64,000 nucleotides of DNA from Thermothelomyces thermophilus ATCC 42464 (Eukaryota; Ascomycota; Sordariomycetes; Sordariales; Chaetomiaceae): the NCBI RefSeq assembly GCF_000226095.1, contig NC_016474.1, forward strand, positions 1,674,001 to 1,738,000, read 5' to 3'. The first letter of the stretch is position 1. Each line of letters begins with the position of its first letter. A program made the position numbers and the translations under genes. Of the stretch, positions 20,907 through 30,997 are shown piece after piece. Under the pieces are notes generated by a model that saw nothing but the letters and a program-made list of their open reading frames with translations, searched no databases and was not told the DNA's origin.

Positions 20907-21960
20907 TTCTCGACCGAATCACCGGTATCGGTATTGGCCATTCAAACAAGATCCGTACAGCGCCTCACCATTGGGTGCTAACACGATGCTTTCCTTTGTC
21001 CATTTCGGAGGGTTGGTCATCGTTTCTGGCGATTAAAAGCGTGCGCATTGCCGGGTTACGAGGCGCTATGGGGTTTTGGAGTGTTCCATTTTTTTTCTTT
21101 TTTCTTTTTTTTTTTTTTTGGGGGGGGGGGGGTGGAGGTCCTGTTCGCCTTTCTTCGTTGATTGCCAACTACAGTCTCACACGTTGTTTTCTTTCCCTGT
21201 CACTTAGACGAAATGTATAATATTAAGAGAGCACGGGTATGATATGAGCCTGCAGAAGTGTGGGTTTTGGGGGGGCAAGATAAAATGCGGCGGAAGGAGT
21301 CGCACAGGAAGCTATTGATATTTTTTTCCCCTTGGAGTCTTGCAGGAGTGGTCGAGGAAACGGAACGGTTGGCAAGGGGTGGTGCATCAGGTAATCTTTT
21401 AATTTTTGCGGGAAAGGAGTAGGTAGCATAGGATAGGGGACGGCCGTCAGGCTACGAATTTATCATATATGTACGTACGCATCATACCTTGCAGTCTCGT
21501 TGGGAACAACGCTGTCTATGGATGTTGCTTGAGGGTGGACAAGCTACGGATAAACGGATGCCTTCTGTTGCGTGTAAAAAGTAGCTGAGTTGTTGCCTGC
21601 CGCTGAATATCCTCGGCCGATGTCGACTAACTATCTTATGTATGGGTCGCGAAGAGTCCGATGGGCTTGGTGAGAACGATGTTGTGGTGTTTTTTCCCTC
21701 TCATCTACGCTCAATGTCAATAACAACAGCGCATGACCCAATAGAGGTCATTCATGATAATGGTTATATCAGATACGGACGTAAACCTTCACCCTCCATG
21801 CCTTTACCATTGTATTCTAACCGACTAGCCACTGAAAGAATAAAACAGGACTGACCCAAGTCTATCTAGGTTTACCAGAACGTTATATACCAGAATCAGA
21901 GCGTTATATATATACATATATGTACACAAATATATGGGGCACGTCTGAACCGGGGCGCGG
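20907..21960. other. Convergent 3' region between MSG5 and HUT1
   Basis: No gene is seen. A T-rich then G-rich homopolymer lies at about 21090-21132. TCAT tetranucleotides occur on the plus strand at 21017, 21463, 21482, 21701, 21748 and 21752, relevant if a KH protein binds the phosphatase 3' UTR. A TA/CA-rich stretch is at 21903-21935. Confidence 0.45.
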
Positions 21961-23462
21961 TTATTGCGTTTTGGCCTTCTTGGCCGCCTCCTTGGCCAGT
22001 TTCTCCCGCCGCGCAATCTGCGCTTCAACACCAATGCCGCCAAAGACCAATGCGACACCGAGCCACTGCATCTGGGAGAGGCGGTGGCCGAAAGCGATGA
22101 CGCTGAGGATCATGGTGAACATCTTGCGGGTGACGGTGACGGTGACAAGCAGGACAGACGAGAAGGTGGAGAGCGTGTGGACTACAGTTAAACCGTCAGT
22201 TTGGTGTCCCGGCGCCGCCCATCACAACGGGAGAGGATGGGGTAGGGGGAAAGGGGAAAAACAAAACAAAAAAAAAAAAAAAAAGGGCAAAGAACTCACA
22301 GATAAACACCTGCCCGACGCACCCGCAGAGCGCGAATCCCAACACATCCCTCCAAACGGCCGGGTGCCTCGCGAGGAATCCCAATGCCGCCTTCAGTTCG
22401 CCGGCCCCACCGCCCGTCAGGTCCATGCCGAACCACTCCCCGACGGGCGTCGTCACCAGCCAGGGGCTCAGGAGCAGGTAGCCGCCCGTCAGGACGGAGC
22501 CGAGCAGGTTGTTGGCCGCCATCATCTGCGGGCCCGTGTAAGCCCTCCAGTTCTGGAAGATGTAGTCCTGCGTGCTGTTGGTCAGCCCGTCAAACAGCAG
22601 GTTGATGCCGAGCAGCAGCATGCCCCAGGCGGTCTGGCCGCTGTGGCTCGGCGCGGCCCCGTGCCTGGCGCGGCTGCTGCCCGAGTGCAGCGTGAAGACG
22701 GCGACGCCGCACGTCACGGCCGCGACGACGAGGTACTTGTACAGCGGGTAGCGCTTGCGGAAGACGGTGATGTGCAGGAACATGACGGGCAGCAGCTTGC
22801 AGCTCTTGGCCAGGATGTAGGTGATGTAGTCGATGTGGGCGAGGGCGGCATAGCCGAAGGGGGCGGCGAGGGCGTTAGTGAAGGCGACCAGGAGGAGCGG
22901 GAAGAGGATCTGGCGGTTGGGGATCAAGGGCGGCGCGGGCTGGCCGCGCGGTGTCGTCGCCACGGAGAAGAGCTTTCCGGCGAGGAAGGCAAAGAGCGAC
23001 TGGATCGTGAGCAGGAAGACGGGGAACTTGAAGCGTTCCGGAGACGAGGCGGGTCCGTAGGTGGTGGTGGTGAGCTTTTCTTGCAGGTAGGCCCACGTGA
23101 GGCTATGTAGGCGGCAAGATAAAGGCATTAATTAGTTGGAGGTTGTACTGAGAGACAAGGGCCGAGACCGAGGGCTAGGGGACTCACAAGGAGGCGTAGA
23201 TGCCGGCGACGTCGATGATGAGGGTGACAATGCCGGCCTCCTTCTTTGCGCCTGTGGCAGCAGTGGCAGCAGGTGTCTTGGCCTCGGCGCGAGGCGCGGG
23301 GTCTTTGAGCGGAGCCTGGCCATTGACCTTGCCGTTGGCCATTTTCGCCATCGTTTGAGTCGCACTGGCTTCTCTGATCTGCGGCGTGCGATCGTGTTTT
23401 CCCGAATAATACTCGGAGGACGGCTCGAGCCGAAGAGGCGTGGCCTGCTTTGTGCGAGCCAT
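21961..23462 (-). CDS. HUT1: UDP-galactose transporter homologue HUT1 (SLC35B1 family)
   Basis: Three exons, 23462-23188, 23102-22300 and 22181-21961, encode 432 residues. Each join restores a family motif: GIYAS-F-LTWAYLQE, then GQVFI-F-HTLSTFSSVLLVTVTVTRK. The protein has about ten membrane segments, including FPVFLLTIQSLFAFL, LLLVAFTNALAAPFGYAAL and the conserved IDYITYILAKSCKLLPVM, and GINLLFDGLTNSTQD. It belongs to the nucleotide-sugar transporter family of the ER (fungal Hut1, human SLC35B1). The last residues, K-A-K-T-Q, fit a KxKxx ER-retrieval signal. A hydrophilic N-terminal tail of about 85 residues precedes the first helix and begins M-ARTKQ, identical to the start of histone H3. 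The second intron (22299-22182) contains a long T run on the sense strand. Confidence 0.9.
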
Positions 23463-25041
23463 TGCAGGTCGCGGCTCGGTGTTGGGGAAGTGCAGAAATG
23501 TGGCCGAGAACCTTGACGACTCGGCTCAGAAGGCAGTAGCGCTCCAATCAGGACAAGGGAACAGCGAAAGTGTTCAGAGTAGTAGGTGAACCTGAGGAGT
23601 GTAGCAGAAGCAGAAAGAAGGGGCAAAGGAGTGTGCTTGGTTCCTGGGAAAGTAGAATACCAGGGTAGGCAACGAGTGGGATGCCCTGGATCTAGTGGGT
23701 AGGGTACCTGTGTTGAAGGAAGGAATGTTTGGCATTCGGCCAGGCTGGCTTTTCGGAGCTGGGCGCTCCAGATTTCCCCATTGCGGGATACTGCCCCCCA
23801 CGTGGGCCGCGCTAATCGCCGGGCCGTTCTGGCGGGTCGCTTAGCCGCCGTGGCGGTACTTACTGTGTCCGCCCTGTGGAGTGCCAATGTTGGGAATGGC
23901 GCCAACCGAGAAAGGAAATCAAAAGACGTGTAAGCTCGAACTGCAGCAACTCTACCCATCCCTCGGACAACTCCCGGACACCGCGGTGAAGACAGTGAAG
24001 ACGTCAGGGAGGCAAAGCGACGGCATGAGATCATTTCGCCGTCTCCAAAAAAAACCATTTTCTGGAGCATGTAATCACGGTTTACTACGGCGACAGAGAG
24101 ATGCGAACCGAGACAACTGTTCAGTAGGGGCAATTGTGCATTGCGCCACACCAATCAAAGCCATTGCAGAGCAAGCAGAAACCTAGACTCATGATGATAC
24201 TCATATATTGTAGTCCGCCCTGCCTCCGCCTATATGTGTCTTTGAGACACCCGCCGTAAGATCTGTTGATATCAGGTCGATGAAGCTCGTACCCCGATTG
24301 AGATGGGGTTAACGACGGGGCTTGGCCGCGCACGCAGTTTACAGTGTACTGTAAACTCCTTGCTCGAGCGCCAAGAGTGCTCCAGGCCGGATAGACTTGC
24401 AATCCGGTGGGTATGAGGATGCTGGGAAAAGTCCAATCGTCGATGAGGAGAGGGACGAGTGTTCGAAGTGAAAACGGGAGGCATGAGGATGCGTTAAGAT
24501 GAGCAAAGGAGAGTGGACGCGGACTGTGGATCGGGTCGGTAAGATGATTCTCGAGGGGCGTATGGCGCAGACAGACTCGTTAGAGTTCAGGTCTAGCGCC
24601 TCGCCCCGGCGATGTCGCCCTGCTCGTGGCCCTCAAATAGCTCGAGAGCAGCAAGCCCCTAACCATTCCATCGTGTCGGCGCGATAGCTGGCGTACGAGT
24701 AGCTCGCCGAATGCTCCCGGAATAAGAGGGTAGCATGGGGAAGGGATTCGGCCCGAGAAGAAGGAAATGAAGAGAGAAGAATCTGGCGGGGTTGTTTTTT
24801 TGGGTTAAGAAATTTGTCGTCGCATCATCCCTTCCGTCGAATAATAACGCCTTGCGGCAGCCAGATCTGGAAAATGATCCGTAACGAGGGGCTGCCAGAT
24901 CCCGCCCAAACCAGGAGGGAAAAATATACCTCTGGAAGGCGTTGGCTGGCCAATTGCTGAATCCCACTCGCACAATTTCAACGGTTACAACACGTCCAAA
25001 ATTTGTTACAGTCTGTAATTCCGTCGGCCCTCGTCCGCGCT
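23463..25041. other. Intergenic: HUT1 promoter and KH-gene 3' region
   Basis: No gene is supported. The left 700 bases are the HUT1 upstream region and stay open in one minus frame to 24154, without any domain. Nothing recognisable is present in 24200-25000. Confidence 0.45.
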
Positions 25042-26335
25042 CTATTCGGACGCCTGGGCGGCCTGCTGTTGGCGGCGCATCTTCTCCGCCTCAAGGTTCT
25101 CGTAGAGGAGGAAGAGCGCCGTCTCATTGGCCTTCGCCGAGCCCATGATGGTGAACATCCGCTCTCCCGTCTCATCATGAGGAGCCTGTCGTTTCTTAGT
25201 CAATGACGGCTCACACCCGGGTGTTTCGGGAAATGGGAGAAAGAGCCATCCGTCACTCACCTTTGCGATGGAGATGCGGGCTCCCGACGTTTTGCGGATC
25301 TCACTTATCTTGGAGCCAGCACGGCCAATGATGCAGCCAACCATGTCGGCCGGGATGCTGATGTTCTGCGTCTGGATCTCCTCGCCGTTCTCGTCGTGAG
25401 TCGGCGGGCCGCGAGCGGCAGGATCAGAGTCCGAACGGCGAGTGTAAGGCCGGGATCCGCCACCGCTGAAGTCGGCGCCGTTGCCTGTCCGCGTCACACG
25501 AGAGCCACCGTACGGGGCTCTGTCCTGCATGTAGCTACTTCCCCCAGAAATCCCGGGCGCACCGACGCCTTGGGTCCTCACGACGGGGTTGTACAGTACG
25601 GTGCCGGTACCCCGCTGCCAATCGTCCACCAGGCACTTGCAGATCTCCCAGACAGCACGCTGGATGCCCTCAGGCGTGCCCTGGACTTCGACTATCCGCT
25701 CGGTCGACTGCGGCAGCATTTCCTTCTGAGCCACCATGCGTACCCCGGACACATCCTGGATGTACTTGATCTTGAGGCCTTGCCTGCCAATGATGGTACC
25801 CATCTGGTTATGAGAGATGAGCAACTTGATTGCTATGTCAGCGGTCAGCGGCGTTTTATCAAGGGGAAAGAGAGAAAGAAAAAATCAAGGATGAAAAATC
25901 AAAATCTCGTGTTGTGGGGGCCATACGGTGGGTGCCATTGTTCTGTATGACGCCGCCCATACCCATGGTGGGAGCGCCTTCCAACAGCGACCGGGCAACA
26001 ACGGAGTAGGCCCTCGAGATGGCCTCGCAGCCGCCGGAGATGGTCAGGACACGGTCGTAGACGCCCTGGACAACCTTGCTGACGCCGGCCTTAACACCGG
26101 TTTCCTCACGCAAGTCGGCGACGTTCTTTCCGCCCTTCCCAATGATCACGCCGGCCTCTTTCGACGACACGATGGCCCGCAGAGTCAGCTGAGTTTGGGC
26201 ATACTCCTCATCCGTTTTGGGCGCAGGCTCTCCGTCCGGCCCAAGGCGCTGCTCGTTCTCGCCGAGATTGAGCTGCTCCATGCCCTCCGGAAGGTCGGAC
26301 CCATTGGGGGGGTTGGTGTCTTTCGGTGCTGACAT
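25042..26335 (-). CDS. rnc1: Triple-KH RNA-binding protein, Rnc1/PBP2 (HEK2) type
   Basis: Three exons, 26335-25927, 25832-25261 and 25185-25042, encode 374 residues, with clean GTATGG and GTGAGT donors and CTGAC branches. Three KH domains are visible: KH1 (about 50-117) with GKGG at 66-69, KH2 (138-205) with GRQG at 152-155, and KH3 (292-362) with GRAG at 306-309. All three GxxG loops are intact, so all can bind single-stranded RNA. An acidic N-terminus precedes KH1 and a Gly/Arg/Ser-rich linker separates KH2 and KH3. The architecture matches fission-yeast Rnc1, which binds and stabilises the mRNA of the MAPK phosphatase Pmp1, and budding-yeast Pbp2/Hek2, which are close paralogues. A Glu/Gln-rich end (KMRRQQQAAQASE) completes the protein. 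The symbol is by domain architecture, not by a tree. Confidence 0.87.
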
Positions 26336-27270
26336 CTCGATCGAAGATGACGACTGTTGCAGCGGAAGCGTGACAGGTTAAAGAGACGCAGACGTTTATG
26401 GATCGCTTGCGGATTCGAGAATGGGTGGCAAAGGGACTGTGGAGGGAGGAAAGATGTGGTGGAAGTTCAGGGCTACGGCGGAGAGTTGGGTTAGTTGGCT
26501 TGCGTCGAACGATTTGTCGCGTCCGAAAAATGCGCCACGAGGAGCCCCAAACAAAGAAGTCAAGTCGGGTCGCCGGCAAAAGAGCAGGAAATACCATGCG
26601 AACCTGGCAACGGAATCGCTCTCTTTCACGCTTGCCCTTTTTGTGCGAAGGAGGCAGGAGCAGGATACAGAAGGAAGAAAGCGGTGCGCGCCATGACGCT
26701 CTTCCGGCCGATGGCGGGGCAGAATGCACGTACCTTTTGCAGCAGGCGGTGGGCAGGGTGGTGGTGGTTCTGTGCCACTCCGACAACTAAAAGCGGGGCT
26801 CTGGATTGCGCGCGGCAGGCCACAATGCTTGAAACAACCTGCGGCTGGATTAAAAAGGGCCGCAGGGCGAGGATTCGGGCGGCGATTGCAAGGGGGCGGA
26901 AGAAGGGGTTCGAGGAGGGGGGGGGGGCGAGAAAGGGTGTAGAGAAAAGATGGGGAGTTGGAGAGGATGTGGAGGTTGAGTCGAAACTGTAGTTCACCAC
27001 ATGGGATGGAGGCTTGGTTGTGGTGGAAGGAAGGAGGGTGCGAGTTTGCAGAAAGGTAAAAAAAAAGAGGGGTCGCTGGGCTTGGAGAGGGCAAGGAACG
27101 GCAGGGTAGTCCAAAGTTCGAAGTATTGCGACAAGACGACGTGTGTCCCATGCCTTCCTACCAATCCACGATCTCTTAGACGCGTAAGGTGGCAACAACC
27201 CAAACTACACCTTTTTTGAGGGGTGTTTTTCCGGAAGGCGTCAGTAAGAGGACGATTGGTTTCGATCAAG
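26336..27270 (-). promoter_or_regulatory. Probable promoter and leader of the KH-protein gene
   Basis: Several minus-strand frames stay open over this 0.9 kb (for example 27151-26396), but they overlap each other, read as Ser/Pro/Leu-rich low complexity and have no domain. The sense (minus) strand is pyrimidine-rich near 26880-27080. This fits promoter plus leader. Confidence 0.4.
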
Positions 27271-30252
27271 TTAATTCGCTTTCAACTGAGGATTGATTTT
27301 CTGCACCGACCGTTTTCAGCTACCCTTGATGGGCCCGAGACCGCCTCCTCCGGATAACGGTTGGTGGGGTTCCTTTCCAGAGGCGCACTACATGTATGTA
27401 CCAGGTACTCCGTATGTATGTACATACCAGGTATGTATGTATGTACATGTATGTACTTTGGGTACGGATTGAGTGTGGTGTAAATTTCAGACTAATTGCT
27501 CGGGTTGTCTGAACAACCGCATGTACATGTACATAAACTCTATGCGGAGAGCAGCACCTTCCCGGCAGTGCCCTATCGTTTCCAAGAGCGAGCTATGGGA
27601 CATGGAACCGAGCTGCGAGCTTTCCTTCCCGTCACCCCCCAACAGCCTCTTCATTGCGCCAGCGGGTGTCTGCAGGTTGCACTCAGCTGGCCTGTTGAGT
27701 AGTAGGTAGGCTGCCCCACCCTCGCCGGTTCGCCCCGCTTGAGCCCTGATCTGAGTGTGCTCGAGCCGTATTTTGTGGGGTTCGATTCCCTCAGCGGCCC
27801 TGGCCGTATCCTGTGTCCTCCATACTGCGTACTACTGTGTACGGACGTACACTGCACAACCACCTGCGTCTCCCCAACCTCATGATTTTCCGCGAACACA
27901 GAAGCAGCAGATCACCTAACACCCGCGATCGGAGTTGTCGCAACTGGCTGTTAGTCAATCAGAGCTCAAGCCGGCACGTCTTACGGTCCGATGGCCGATC
28001 TGACTAGGGCCTCCTCCATGTTCTAGAAACAAGTAGTGCCGTCAATTCTCCCATATTTTTGTACAGATTACAGCAGTCACTTACCCTCTCTAATGATCGT
28101 CGAGAACGCTCTCCTACCGGCCTCGCTTTATTTCATGCATTCTAAGGAGAGGTGCGTTTTTACCCACCCGAAGCGCCAGAGAGTGTCGCCCTGCGAAGGC
28201 AACCCGTCATCAATCAGCGGGTGGGAGACGATCAATGAACATCTTCTGGCCGTGACGGGGCGTCCCATCCCACATTGACCGCAACAACCTCCCGGCGGGG
28301 TTTGACCCAATTGGCACGGGCCGGACGGTCATTGGCTCGGTCATTGGCTTCTGCCCTTGGTTTAAACGAATCGACGACCCGCCTTCCGCCACGGCACTCT
28401 GGGCGACCAGTGCTCCGTGTAATTCAGTCGCATCTCAATCGTTGCGAGTTGGTTTTCCATCCCGCCGTTGTCCTCCGTATCCTTAGCATGGCTTGGCGAA
28501 GGCCAACAGCGTGTGGTTGAGTGGCCAGTTGCCCGTCCGGCGGCATCCGTGGGGGACGTGCAGTCATCTCCATCCTCACTATGCTTAAAGTCCCATTTCC
28601 TAGCCCCCCTCTGCATCCCTGAACCACATATACCCCCGTGCGGCCTTCCCTGTGAATGCATCCCCTCAGAGGTTCCCCGTGACTCCCACACATATCCCCC
28701 TGGGAGTGATTTCGAGCCTCGGATGCCGGCATAGGCTGGAGTTCCTATCGCGGGGTGTTGGTGCCATCAGTCCCACGCCGCACGCCTCACTCATGCCGAG
28801 CCATGAAAACCGCATACGCCCAAGGAGTTCATGTCTTGACCATTTTGTGGGGGACGAACATATCCACTCAGGATACAAATCTGCTGTGCGACTCGATGCC
28901 GCTGCCCCCGTTGCGCGTACCGGATCCAGAGATGTCCGACTGCGAGGTCCCTGCATCCCACAGCCACTCGAACTTTTGTGAACCGACAACCCCGCGGCAC
29001 ACGGTTGTGGTTTCCGACCGGTTGTAGCCGTCTTGTTGGCGTCACGAAATTGTTGTCTCCCCTTGGGTGACTGATCAAGTATTGGCTTCAGAGTGAGACT
29101 CATCGATTGGCCCGCCCGCGTAATGCTACTAGCCGCCCCGAGAGGCTGGCGTTTTCTTTAAGTTAGGGAGAATAGCACATCAGAGCGTCCTCTGGACGCT
29201 GCCATGACGCTGTTCTGATGCACCTTAACCGAGTGGAGAACCACTCGATCAAAACGTATTTGGCCGGAGCCGAGTTAGGTCTTCCAGATGGTAGTTTGTT
29301 ATGCTTCTGATTCGAGGGAAGATGCTTTTTTCCCCAGCCATGAAACATGAGGAGGTCACAAGACAGCACGAGGTGAAGGCTTGGCAGGCAGTCAGGTAGC
29401 TCAGCTTTCTTTCTAATCATGATGCTCCATGATTTTGGCAAGGCTGTCCAATGCTTTATGGCAAGTGAAAATCAAGCAGGTGGTTGGCGATACATGGCTT
29501 CCAAAAGATCTTTCATCGAGCTGCGGTCGCAACATTATGCCATAGATGGCTCATAGAGCCCCCGACAGCGCTCGAGTCTCCTAAAGGGGCCAAACACCGC
29601 GCTGCTAAGCAACAGGGCCTTCGGTTCTGCAGATAGGCAACCTGGCCAATCCATTGAGATCGGCTGAATGCCCCAAGACACAGCGGTGGCCAAAATATGA
29701 ATGGTTCTCTGCCCCTTCTGGTGCCAAGGAGCCCTACCATCACGAGCATAGTGTATTTCATCCAACGAGAAAAGAACAATGCTGTAATCTCATCGGACAG
29801 AGGAGCTAAACATTGAGTGTATAACTAAGCTATATCAATACGCTCCATCTCTGCCCAACCGCGCTGACTCGCGCACAGTGCTGTGGACCAGATATTGTTT
29901 GGGGAGTGGTAGAAACTCGACGCATCCACCCATCAAATCAAGGGCCGTCATAAATACTATAAGCTAGCTAAGAAAGGCGGACAGAGAGAACAAAGGAGAG
30001 AGGATCAACGAGAGAGGATAAGGAAGAAGACGAAGCGAGACAAAAAGCGGAAGCTGGGGAGAAACCGAAAGGAGCGGAGGGGGCGAGGGAAGGAGCGACA
30101 GAATGAATGGAAGGCAAGAAAACGCGAGACCGAACCGAAAGAGAAAGGGAAAGAGAGAAGAACGCACCCACTAACCTTCCTGATAATTAGTGGATTCGAC
30201 TCGACGGCGAAGCGTCAAGCGTTATTCCTTCGAAAACTTTCAACTTCTCTCG

Positions 30253-30291
<39 letters not shown>

Positions 30292-30997
30292 GGTGACGTC
30301 GTAGTTTTCTATAACACTGCCACAAAGCTGTACGCGCCACCAACCCTCCGATGCTGAACCGAGATCTCACGTAAGGGCTGGGTTCTTGTCTCTAGGAAGG
30401 CTTGGTGTCGATGCCGGTCGAGGTCAGGCACGGTTACCTACTGGCAAAGTACCGCACAAGAGCTGATGTAGCCTCGGAACATAGGTAAATGGTTCATGGA
30501 GTGCTGTATCAGGCGATAAGGCATATAGCTAGGGTGCTTCCCGGCTCGAAGGGACCTAGGGAGATTTAGCACAAGAGGAGGTCTACCTTTCTGCACAACC
30601 GCCAGCCTCCACCAGCCAAACAAAGTAGGGCCAAAAATCCAGGCAAATTTCAATGCTCGTTGTCATGCTTGTAATCCAATGCTAGTGAAGCGCCTAAAAA
30701 GCCAAAATAAGCCAAGATATGCTTGAAAGAAAAAAGAAAAAAAAGAAAGGAAGGGAAACAAGTCCAGTCCATGCGCCTTCTTAAACTCCGCGTGTTCCGT
30801 TTCCTTGTTGCTAACCCGGGAAAAAATAAAGATCACATCCATCCATGCGTGAAACCATCTGGACCGCAGACCTCGCCAGCCATGCTCAGCCTTCCCGAGG
30901 TCAGCGACTCAGGCCTTAGTAAGCCCAACGAAAACAAACCCAGATAAAAAGAAAGAAAAGAAGAAGAGAGAGGGATGATGATGAGGAAAAGACAGGA
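27271..30997. other. Gene-poor interval
   Basis: No gene is supported over 3.7 kb. Present are a TGTATGTA-rich cluster with GTACTCCGTA (27390-27465), a tRNA B-box-like sequence at about 27777-27790 without a convincing tRNA fold, a long purine-rich stretch (about 29970-30165) and a GCAA tetranucleotide array (30253-30291). A 71-codon minus frame at 30653-30438 could be a protein relic but matches nothing I recognise. The composition is not strongly AT-rich, so heavy RIP mutation is not evident by eye. Confidence 0.4.
30253..30291. repeat. GCAA tetranucleotide microsatellite, about ten units
   Basis: Nearly ten perfect tandem GCAA units, bordered by CGA on the left and GGTGACGTC on the right. 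Noncoding; expected to vary in length between strains. Confidence 0.95.

Noticed and set aside
27690-27800. B-box-like GGTTCGATTCC suggesting a tRNA gene
   Set aside because: T-stem pairing is imperfect, no A box at proper spacing, and no acceptor stem of seven pairs could be drawn. At most a decayed tRNA relic; tRNAscan-SE would decide.
27271-30997. RIP-mutated transposon graveyard
   Set aside because: The interval is not visibly AT-rich or TpA-enriched and shows no terminal repeats or polymerase relic I can recognise; a RIP index calculation would settle it.
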